Shown piece after piece: positions 53,195 through 64,000 of a DNA stretch of 64,000 nucleotides. Each line of letters begins with the position of its first letter. Position 1 is the first letter of the stretch. The position numbers and the translations under genes are program-made. This DNA comes from Unio delphinus (taxonomy: Eukaryota > Mollusca > Bivalvia > Unionida > Unionidae): the NCBI GenBank assembly GCA_029339505.1, contig JAQISU010000123.1:6871501-6935500 (forward strand), written 5' to 3'. The notes under the pieces were generated by a model, which worked only from the letters and a program-made list of their open reading frames with translations, had not been told where the DNA came from and searched no databases.

Positions 53195-53930
53195 TTATAT
53201 TACCTGCCCACATTATTTACCAAGTGATTGTGCTTATAACTGAATAAGTAATTGGCATAATCTCAAATCGAAGAATCTTTTTTTGAACATTCTTTCTTTT
53301 TTCTTTGTTAAATATCTTTGCAAATTTATTTCCTCAATATCATTCCTATACAATTGTGTCATTATCTCACAAAAGTTTCTGATAAGCGTGTCATTTAAAT
53401 CATCTTTGAAAAGTACCCAAACCTTTTTTTTTTAAAAATTATCTTGTGGGATGTTAAACACACATTGTCCTTTGTATGGAGGGGGATTACCGCCATAATT
53501 CTATGCATGTATTTTGTAATCTTCCTGATGCGTTATTGTAAATTGCTGTTGGCAAGTGCTACTTTCATAATTCTATCCATGTATATTGTTATCTTTATTG
53601 ATGCAAACTGTACGTGGTAACTTGCAAGTACTACTTTCCTTTTGCATTATTGTAAATGGCCGCTTGCAAGTGCTACATTCCTAATTCCATCCATGTATAT
53701 TGTATTCTTCATTGATGCAAACGGTAAAGGGCTAGTTGCAAGTGCTTAGATCTACTTTCCTTCTGCGTCATGGTATCTTGCTTTTCACCAAACGCTAACT
53801 TCATACCGTAGTTTGTCGTATGGCAAATGCTATGTCAGTTATTACGAGTTGTATATTCTATTTATATAAACTTGCCACATTACAAATTACATCATTTCAA
53901 CTCCTGACTTCTTTCTTTTCCAACTCGTGT

Positions 53931-53983
53931 CGCCATCTGTTGTCATAATGGGATACTACATGCCATTATGACAACAGACGGCG
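53931..53983. repeat. short hairpin, 21-bp stem
   Basis: CGCCATCTGTTGTCATAATGG pairs with CCATTATGACAACAGACGGCG (one mismatch) around an 11-base loop. It could be a tiny foldback element or a small-RNA precursor. Confidence 0.65.
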
Positions 53984-54307
53984 CTCTAAATTTCCTTGTT
54001 TTTCCTCAATGAAAATAACAAATGCTCCCCAGGGGAAGTTAGATTGCTTTACGGCAGTAATTTTGTGCAGCAAAAAGAACCTAATAGATCTACGTGTGAA
54101 AAAAAACCAACTTTTAATTCTTTCAGTCCCGTCTATTTTAGGTGTAAGGTAGCGACGAATTTTTAATTTTTCTATAAAACCATATTCTTTATCGAAACTC
54201 TAAGTGATTTTATGATACCTTAAGAAGACAAAACCGCCATCACAACAGCAGGGTGGTCTTAGTTAAGTTAGTAACTTGTTGTTATCGGCTATTGGAGAAT
54301 TCAGCCT

Positions 54308-54357
54308 AGACCAGCTAGTTGGTCTCTAAGCCTTTTTTTTATTTCACTAGCTGGTCT
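54308..54357. repeat. second copy of the foldback family
   Basis: AGACCAGCTAGTTGGTCTCT, then AAGCC and a T run, ending CTAGCTGGTCT. It is shorter than the copy at 53089. Confidence 0.6.
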
Positions 54358-54359
54358 AA

Positions 54360-55699
<1,340 letters not shown>

Positions 55700-55819
55700 C
55701 TTAGTACATTGTATCTACTTGCTGTATGAAAAAAATATCTTTATACAACTATCGCATAGTTCGGCCGAATTGTCTAGTCTATAAATTGTCTTATCACAAG
55801 TGCTCAACGCGAGCTTGAT

Positions 55820-56255
55820 GTGGAAAAAAAACTTAAATAATCTAAAGGAACAAAATCATACAGAGAGACAAAAATACCCATTCTGACATAGGACCCACTC
55901 TATCATACTATATTAAAAGAGAAGGTACGTAACATCCAAATACTTACACATGTAAGACCTGACGCTGATATTTATGTTTTATGCGTCTAAACAAAATCAA
56001 CATGTGCTATGTCTTGCATGTAAACCTAGGTTACACCGCTGACCCTCCATTTTCTTTCTGCTATTTCCGTATTTAAAATCACAAGACCATTATCTTTGGC
56101 TTGTTTTACTCCTGAGATATTTTTTCTATTCATCAATCCATCATTGACTTTTCTGCGTTGTACCAAACTGAAGTTATGGCTTCTGAAACGTGCAATTTTC
56201 AAGAATTTTTCATCTTGGGACAAGTGTGAACACATGTGACAACCGATGAAAAGAG
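55820..56255 (-). repeat. dispersed repeat, inverted relative to 23687-24050
   Basis: On the minus strand the phrases AATTTTTCATCTTGG-type start, GTCAATGATGGATTGATGAA, CTATGTCAGAATGGGTA and TTTTTGTCTCTCTGTATGA match the left-flank copy. The inverted arm is missing its partner here. Confidence 0.65.
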
Positions 56256-57173
56256 CTGTAGTCATTTAACATATTTAATATGACCCAGAACTTAACTTGA
56301 CAATGATTTAAAAAATGTATTTAGTAGGAAATGTTTCACATGTTTTTTTCTGGAGTATTTGGGTAAATCGTGTCACCCGATGACCCTGGGTCGTTAAGAT
56401 CGCCCAGTTTAATACACTTCACAGAAGTAAATCTTTTTCTGTGATACTAATGTACATATGCTCCGGCAAAAATAACATTCAGAATAACATCAAAACATTA
56501 ATACCTCATAAAATGTAGATTAAAACAAACACACCCCAAGCCTCTATTCATTGTTGGAAATATAATTTTCTTTGTAATGAGCTTCTGTACATCTCGCTGC
56601 CTAAATAAAGAGCTTGTCAGAGGGTCAGCTGGCAGGGGAATTAGGGGAGTAACTAATCACACTAAGATATCTCAAGCACTCTTGAAAACGACCCAAAACA
56701 GTTCAAATTATTTTTTAAAGTTGAAATTATTTCATTTGAACAGATAATGGTTTAATCTTAAATACCCCAGAATTGAAAATTAAAAATGTAAGAAATGTTT
56801 AAGCCAATAACCTAATCACCCACAGCAATGAAAGTTATTGTGCTTTTGGTTCTTGACATTGAATAAAAGCATTCTATTCCTTTTAAGGTAGTCTAATATT
56901 TCATGCACTGGTGTAGTATAATCATTTATCAATAATTAAATCAGTATTCATTACCCAAGTAGTCCATATACTAAAGTTGTGATACAATTAATGTTTACAA
57001 GTAAATCAAACAATATGCAGTCTAATTAGTACAATAAATTGTAGTTGATGATTTTGTATAGGGTTCCTTGCATTTAAGTTGTTACCCAAAAGCAAATAGT
57101 TATTTTTTGGACATTATTTTGTTGACCTTTTTTACCAATAATATATCCAGTTTATTGTTGCTTTATTTTCAGA
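56256..57173. other. non-coding DNA
   Basis: No gene or repeat was supported. It ends in a T-rich tract and acceptor before the exon at 57174. Confidence 0.35.
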
Positions 57174-57429
57174 TGATGAGCAATCAGCAGCTTGCAGCAG
57201 ACTTGTTGAGGAAGGCTGCTGATGCCTTGTCTACCTCTACCACAGTCCCATGTGCAACAAGTGCTACAGGTGTCTCGAGACCTATTTCAGAGCATGAAAA
57301 CTTGCGGAATATATTTTCTCCATACAGAGCTGGTGGAAGGTTCCCAAATGCAAGACGAGGAAACAGTAAAGGCAGGGAACCCATGTCATGTTGGACACAC
57401 AGATTTTGCTTGTTATCAAGCACATCTGA
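57174..57429 (+). CDS. unidentified host gene, first coding exon
   Basis: A strong acceptor (TTGCTTTATTTTCAG) is followed at once by ATGATGAGC. The exon encodes MMSNQQLAADLLRKAADALS, HENLRNIFSPYRAGGRF, then GNSKGREPMSCWTHRF and CLLSSTSE, and ends at a donor GAG|GTATAA. A helical start, Ser/Thr linker and a 'CWTHRFCLLS' segment recall unnamed invertebrate proteins with 'WTHxFxCLS' (from memory). The reading phase (0) does not match the next exon at 60313 (needs one carried base), so a missing exon or another donor is implied. Confidence 0.55.
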
Positions 57430-60312
57430 GGTATAAAGAAAACCCCAGCTATCTTTAAATCATAGATTTTTTTCAGTTATGAACAAAGTCCTTTCGTTTA
57501 TGTGGAAACAAAAATTCATTAAGCATGTGTGTTTGTGTATGTGGTATTTAGATTTTTAACATAGCTTTTAAATATTTTCAGTTATATCACTATGATGTCT
57601 GCAGTGTGGCAGTTTATGGTATAACGGTACCAATTGCGCAAGTCCATGTGGGTGGAGCTTAAGGTGTAGGGAAAATTGCAATCAGAAAAAACAACACTAG
57701 CTATGATTGGTGGATTATGTAAGAGTTGTACTTTCTGTTAGGCTTAAAAAAAGTTTAGCCACTTGGCAACATGTGAATTTATGCTAATTCCTAAATAGAT
57801 CAAATTTTGTATTTTTTATGATTTTTCAAAAATGTAATACACATGACTGAAAATATGTATGTTGTGACTAGATAACTCATACCCCTGTCTAGTTCCAGCA
57901 GAGTTATCTCTCTTAAATGCAATGGAGTACCTGGTTTTGTCATCGTCAAATTGACAATCTAACATTGTTCTCTATAACAGTGTGTGAGATGCACGCTAAA
58001 TTAGGATAGAAAATATATTTATCTCTCCAGATATTAGCATTGAGGTCTATGGAAAAACAATTGGTACCGTGATACCTAAAAGATAATACCAGCTTCACAG
58101 TGTATCCATAGTTACGAGTATACATAGCCACCATTTCTATACTGTCATAGTGTCATTTGGTTAAACAATGGATATTGAGATGTTTTGGTCTAATATTGAC
58201 AGACTTTTACATAGAAAATGTAGAAAATAACACACATTAGCTTTGGAATGGGGCTTTTGTAACTATATGTATAACATATATAGACTGATGGCTTTGTGAC
58301 TGTGTAGTCAGCTCCAAAAATATTAGCATACAGGCCAAAAAAAAGTTATGTAAAGTTAATATAGTTAATTCTAGCCAAATATTGACTATTTTATGCGCAA
58401 AAGATGAAAAATCATGGATAAAATACAACTTTTTTGTTCTTGTAAAGCATGTTATAGACCAGGATAGAGGACACTCCTGGTCCATGTGTAGATAGTTCAC
58501 TTGTATCATAAAGAATATTCTGGTATAAGTATTTTAGGTAGTTTGCTAAAGATATGGTATTCCTTCCTATTTTGATTTTAATTGTCCTACTCTACTTGTC
58601 TTTATTTGTAAACTTTTGTGTCTTGAAATTAAAAATGCGATTCTCTAGTTAGTTACATAATCATTCTTGAGGTCTCGACTATATATATATAATCCTGGAT
58701 TTTAGGTTCTCACTTTATCAGTAATACATTTTTGGATAATTTAATTGCATTGAAGTTAATACATGTGTTCTTGAATTCATGTGTATTACATGAATAATAT
58801 ATTGGAGGAAAGTACACACCTTATGCATATCATTCAGTTATCTCCCTTACACCAGACATAACATTTCAATAAATAGAAACCCACAATGTTAGTGATGGTG
58901 TATGAAAATAAGAAAAGATTTGTGAATTATCATATTAGCCCTCAGTCTTGATGCAAATTTAACTAGAAGTACTTTAATAATTTCTCCCAGTAAAGTTTAC
59001 AAGTTTGAAAACTGATTCAACATGCTTTCTTTGGTTTAGGTATTTTTTCTGCCTAACTGAAGCCCATTATTATTAATTTCTTATTTAGAAGAAATACGAA
59101 TTACATGCATCTATATTATCTACATTATTCACCCTTTAATATTAGCTGGGAATGAACACCATGTCACCTGATATTTGGTGCCTGTAAGGGATGTTATAGC
59201 ACAGTTGCCTTTTTTATTGTCCTTGTACCTATGGTCCACTGCCTCCAAATATTGTCCAAGGTAATATCATCACGCTCTTGCTTCACATTTTTCTCATTGC
59301 TGCTTGTGTCTCCTTTAATTTCATTATCATTAGCTATATCTCCCATTTAGATACACACTTTCCTTTTTTTTAGTAATTTTGTGACTAATTGAGGTTGGTG
59401 GTTACTAAACATCAATGATATTGCTGATCTTTACTGTTCTCATCTTTGCTCTGATGCCACATTGGACTTCATTTTTTGGGTGGTAGTGACACACTCTTTG
59501 GATATTTTGTCAACATTCCTCCAGACTTCACCTGCCAAATAATGTGGGATATTGCTGGTTGTATGTAGATCATCGTGATTTCTGAAAGCTATTTTCAACT
59601 TAAAGAGGATATGGCTATATTGATTTTAATGATAGATCTTAAAATCTCAGGGGTCTCCCAACAACTAAAGCTCAGTATCCCCATTTCCCATTAAGGGAAA
59701 TACCAATTATTATTCCCATGCTTTTTATATATTAAAAAATATAGACATATTATTATCCTTCCTCTGTCTGTCTGTCAATCCATCTGTTACTGCACCTTCA
59801 TCCTAATGGCTGATTGGAAATCCACACAATTTATTAATTATCTTGCCCATGTGTGGATGACTTTGAGCAAGAGGCGTGTCATTCCTACCTCCCTCTAAGG
59901 GAGGGAGACAGGTAAAAATACAGCAATTGCATATAATGACATTTTTTAATGACATTTGACCAAAGTGAATATATCAGATCATAGGAAAAGACATGTCATG
60001 TATGTGACAGATACTGCATTTTAATGTCTGGGTCACTGCTGGTGAGGGTGAGTATGGGGTGGGTAATGGAATATGCTATAAAAAAAAAAACAAGGCAATT
60101 GTGAATCCATATGCTATAAAAAGCATAGGGATTCACAATTGCCTTAGTTTTTATGCTTCTAGTGAACCTGCATTAAAAGACTAACAAATGATGAAGAAGG
60201 GTAGCAATTAATTTTGTTTCATGAAGATTTATCCTCTACCATTGTGTAACAACTTTACCAGCTACATGTATGCAGGCAAGAAATATTTTTAAATATTCAA
60301 TTGTTATTACAG
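57430..60312. other. intron-like non-coding DNA
   Basis: Contains a SINE fragment (GATGTCTGCAGTGTGGCAGT near 57593) and the hairpin at 60092-60145. No other exon was found. Confidence 0.4.
60092..60145. repeat. hairpin with 24-bp stem
   Basis: AAGGCAATTGTGAATCCATA plus TGCT pairs with AGCATAGGGATTCACAATTG plus CCTT (one mismatch) around a six-base loop, in an intron of the plus-strand gene. Outer flanks also pair loosely (A-rich against T-rich). It may be a small-RNA precursor or a short inverted-repeat element. Confidence 0.65.
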
Positions 60313-60405
60313 ATCAAAGGTTTCACTGGGATGCCCAAATGACGAAAGTTTTAAAAGATTCATTCATTGACTGGATTAATATTGCTTATGGCTGCAGCCT
60401 TCCAG
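60313..60405 (+). CDS. unidentified host gene, internal exon
   Basis: Acceptor TTGTTATTACAG, donor CCAG|GTACTG. The open phase encodes QRFHWDAQMTKVLKDSFIDW and INIAYGCSLP. It joins in phase to 61790 (CCA G|GT AAA). Not recognised. Confidence 0.65.
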
Positions 60406-61789
60406 GTACTGCTCTTACATAGTATACATTTTGTTCAGTACAACCTTGCATACATTTTTTGTACTTTTTTTTTCCTCTTGGTACTGAATACTCCGTAATG
60501 CGGAATTACAGCAGTGCCCCCAACAGCTATGTCTGTGAACAGGTTGCTTTTAGTGCAAATTCAGAAATAGTCATGTATTGAGGTGTATAGTTGTCTATGT
60601 ACAGTCATCTGGACCTTGTTTTTTTTTTTTCTACTTCAGTTTTGTTCAGGAAAAGAGATGCAAATGATGTAAGAAGGATCTTGTATTTGCTGGATTAGAT
60701 CATTTGGACCAATTTAACTCTTTTTCAATTATGCTGATTTGATGTTTAAAGTGTTGAGGCATAGTTATTGAAGCTCCTTGTTTGCCCTTCTCCCAGTAAT
60801 GCAAACTAGGGTAAAATGTGCCTTTGTGGGATAAAATCAACACAAAGGTATCTACCATGGACATGGTCTGTTATTATCTCATGTTTTATACAGATAGGGG
60901 TATTTTAGATTTAAATTTTTTAAGCAATATGTATACTGCTGCCACAAGGCTGTTCGGCTTTTGCACAATAACTTTAATAGTTGTTGAAACATGCAAAGGC
61001 CAAGGTGAAAGAAGGAAAACTGTTTCTGCACAATAACTCACAGCTAAAGTTACTAAACTTTGTGGGTTGTATCTAGTCATATAGTATATGCATATGTAAA
61101 GTGGTCATCAGGTTTTTTGTTATTATTTTGCTGCAGCTCATTTGTTTCATTTTCAAAGGATGCATTGATCGATGCAATGTTTGAAAAATTGCTAATGCCT
61201 GAATATAAAATGTTGTGCTGTGAATCTACATGTTCATGTACATAATATCTGTTCATATAACTGTTTTATAATGATACTATGTAGTTCATTTTTTCATCCT
61301 TGCATTTATTGGTAATAAGGCAAATTTGATTGTGTGAAATCTACATGTTTTGTCAATGAGCAATGGAGTATCGATATATTTGCTAACACTGAACAGAAAC
61401 ATGCTTTTTCATAAAGTTGTTTCAAAGAAATTATCAGAATTATATAAGTTAAAGAATATTGGTATCAAGAGTTTTGTTGCTAATCGACTGGTCTTCACAG
61501 GTTTAAAATAAAGTTGTTCGTAAATGATAATGGAATATAAATAATATTCTTCTTCCTATGTAATTTATTAACGCAACATTTAGAATTTAGTATTCATGCA
61601 TGCAGACTGCAAAGAAAACTGATTAAATATGAATCCAAATAAATCAGAGAGATAGAGAAATATCAAGGTATATACGCTGTTTGGAGTATAAGCTCAGTAA
61701 AAGCACTGCAAAACAGGCCCAACACCTGCAAGATTGTTGTCTAGTTCATTGCATTGGGATGCAGTATTAGTCTCTGGTCTCTCTTTCAG
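60406..61789. other. intron
   Basis: Lies between two exons that join in phase. No nested gene was seen. Confidence 0.5.
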
Positions 61790-61911
61790 GTAAAACAGCA
61801 GTGGAACAATGGATACTTGAAAGCAAAATCAAAGCACCTTACAACAAAGTCCGAATAAAACTAATGAACATGAAGAGGCTTCAGCAAGAAAAAACCAAGC
61901 AACAACTATAG
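61790..61911 (+). CDS. unidentified host gene, last exon
   Basis: Acceptor GGTCTCTCTTTCAG. It encodes GKTAVEQWILESKIKAPYN, KVRIKLMNMKRLQQEKTKQQ and ends Leu-TAG. Lys/Gln-rich helical tail. It follows the 60313 exon in phase, so these two belong to one gene, probably with 57174-57429. Confidence 0.65.
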
Positions 61912-61929
61912 AAAATTGGTGTACTTTAA

Positions 61930-63320
61930 GTACCCCTTCTTGAAACACTCATGTTAGTCCATCCAAGCTTCCATCCATCCATCTGGCACACACATATTAA
62001 TTCAGCTAGTTGGTTTTGAATGAATTGCCATGAAATTTGGTAAATATTATAGGCATCACTTAATGATGATCATATAGATAAATTATTTTGTGATGCAATT
62101 TTTATTAGAGTTCTCATTCTTACTTTCAACTGAATTCCATGTATGACAAAGTCTTGTAATCACAATTATCTTACATTTTTCAGTTGATTGCTATGAAACT
62201 TGGTAAATGTTGTAGTCATCAACTCAGCATGTGCACATAAACAAAAATATTGGCTCTTCAGTTAGTGCCATTTTTATTACTTTATCTCAATACAGTGTAT
62301 GTATTAATCTTGTAAATACAAATAGTCTAGTTTCTGATGGATCACTGTGAAACTTGATACATATTATTGTCATCATCTGAAGATGCACATGTCAACAAAT
62401 TACTTTATTCCAGCAATAGTTGCCTGGATTACTATCTTTTCTTGCAGCTTGATGTATTGCATGATTAAATCTTGTGAATACAACTATTGTCAAAGTTTTC
62501 AGTTCATTTCCATGAATGATAATTTGAAGATGCACATTTCACCAAATTACTACTCTCCTGCAATATTTGTTGTTAAATTATCGCACATTTTCTTCTTACA
62601 ATGACTGATTTTTGTGCATGTTATTTGTCCTGCAGTTTTTGATACATTTCTGTTAATTTTGGGTACATATAAATCCAATTATGGTGCAGATATGAAAACT
62701 TTTATGTCTATACTTTTGTAAATGACTTTGAAAACCAGACATAATTGACCTTGGGTTCCAGTGTACCTTGTACTTGCCCTTAGCACAGATCGCTATATAA
62801 AATATGGATCTCCACTGTTTCTCCATATACTTATGGGATGGTATGTCATCAGTCCATTCATTGGCACAATCTTGTTATAGCTCTGCCTCCTAAACTACTT
62901 CAGGATTGCCTTGAAACTTTATCCTTTACACCTTCATCCCACATACAAGTTGGTCCTAAATTAAAATGGTGTCACTTGCACATCCAATAAGGCCACCGTA
63001 GTGGCTATCTTGAAATCTTGTCGCTGATCCTGAACGGATGGTCATCTTGGCATGTTTGTTTTTTATACTAAATGACTTCTTGAAATATCTAGTTGGGCCT
63101 GAATGAAAATGCTGCTGAGATATCTTATATGGCTGCTTCAGTTACCATCTTGAAAATCTTGTTATCACTACTTCTCCTGAATGAAGGGTCATATTGGCAT
63201 TGGGTTTTCACTGAACAACTTCTTTACCATGTCAAGTTAGCTGATCTGACTTCCAATATGGCCACCATAATGGTCATCTTGAGTATCTTGTTGCTACTTC
63301 CAGATGTCTAGTCATATCAA
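61930..63320. repeat. dispersed repeat family, two or three worn copies
   Basis: Phrases GTTGGTTTTGAATGAATTGCCATGAAA, AACTACTTCAGGATTGCCTTGAAAC, CCCACATACAAGTTGGTCC, ATCTAGTTGGGCCTGAATG and CTTCTCCTGAATGAAGGGTC are those of the family at 11125-11720. Confidence 0.65.
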
Positions 63321-64000
63321 TATTGTTATTTCACCAAGGGGGTGCTCACCAGTTAGTATGTACTTTTCAGATAGTGACGTAGGTGAGGTGAAGTTGTTTG
63401 TATTTGTAACATGCACAATGGAGATAATGTTGGCATATCTCAATGCTACTTTGATGTAATGTGGCTGATATTTCTTTGGATACTGCACTTGTGGAAATTG
63501 TACATGATCTAAGCACATGGTATAACAAAATGTATGCTCCCATGTGTTTGAAAAATTAACCAGAATTAATCAAAAGTACACTAACTTTAAAAGTTATTAA
63601 AATAGGGAAAACGAATTTTGCTGAAGTAGGCAATAGCAGCTTCTGAAAGTGCAATGAACAAATTACAAAACATCTGAAAAGTAAAAAAAAGTTATCGGAT
63701 CATTTTTCTACAATTTACCTCTGAAATCCAGGAAGTGAAAATGACCATGCAGAGCTAGCAGTTTTTTTATTCAAGCACATCTTAAGTTAGCCCAAGCTGT
63801 ATACTCTAGAACCTAAAAGTACACCCATCAATCATACATCAAAATAAAGGGAATTGAAAGTTCTTCTCCCAACACCTAAGATATACAAAGTCTTTATTAT
63901 ATTGCCAGTATAACCAGTGATGAAATCCCAGAAATTATTTTTCTTTAAAATTCTAACCCTATGCAAAGTACAAAACTGTAGAATTAGTTTGAAAGGTTCT
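63321..64000. other. AT-rich non-coding DNA
   Basis: No gene, RNA or repeat end was supported up to the window edge. Confidence 0.35.

Overview
The window is AT-rich, intron- and repeat-dominated metazoan nuclear DNA. tRNA-derived SINEs ending in a GGCGTTAAACC-type tail, many (AG)n/(CA)n microsatellites, worn copies of a family carrying a 'GTCATATTGGCATG...TCTAGTTGGTCC' core, and large introns all suggest a mollusc, most likely a bivalve. That assignment is inference, since no host gene here identifies a species. Host coding DNA is sparse: two exons of a MYND zinc-finger gene (1694-1751 and 4195-4268, +), one last exon at 15975-16072 (-), one candidate exon at 51574-51729 (-), and three + strand exons at 57174-57429, 60313-60405 and 61790-61911.

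Left flank (1-30.1 kb): tandem repeats, a solo-LTR-like insertion (4975-6437, 5-bp duplication), a 5'-truncated non-LTR retrotransposon with an open reverse transcriptase frame (6618-7957, 14-bp duplication), SINEs (one at 27460-27716 with an exact 11-bp duplication), minisatellites and microsatellites. Right flank (50.7-64 kb): a broken multicopy 'CYFC' family gene, a stretch resembling a worn terminal repeat of a second related element, foldback elements, hairpins and the host exons.

Centre (30103-50670): one complete Polinton/Maverick of 20,568 bp, bounded by a perfect 6-bp target duplication (TGTGAA) and terminal inverted repeats of about 324 and 383 bp built from GCGTCA-bearing sub-repeats. 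Most genes are on the minus strand. From right to left they are: gene D (+), gene E, gene C, a zinc-knuckle gene (+), protein-primed family B DNA polymerase, a BIR (IAP-like) protein, two unknowns (one with a C-terminal membrane anchor), packaging ATPase, small conserved and basic core-like proteins, a proline-rich protein, DDE integrase with chromodomain, a two-span membrane protein, penton (minor capsid), a capsid-associated basic protein, hexon-like major capsid, a Cys/His protein, adenain-like protease, then terminal genes B and A. Almost every large gene is broken: the polymerase has at least seven lesions, and the capsid frame has three in-frame stops but no frameshift. This is a degraded, non-autonomous copy of a virus-like element.

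The most unusual signal is at the 3' ends of the four genes next to the termini. Each is followed, 17-32 nt after its stop, by a close match to the animal histone mRNA 3' stem-loop (stem, UUUC loop, trailing ACTCA or ACCCA). Exactly 12-13 nt further on is an invariant purine motif, CGAAAAGA, placed like the U7 histone downstream element. Two copies form the inner edges of the inverted repeats. The element therefore appears to have used replication-coupled, poly(A)-free mRNA 3' processing for a subset of genes, while other genes use TATA boxes about 45-57 nt before the start codon and, in places, AATAAA signals. I know of no description of this for Polintons.
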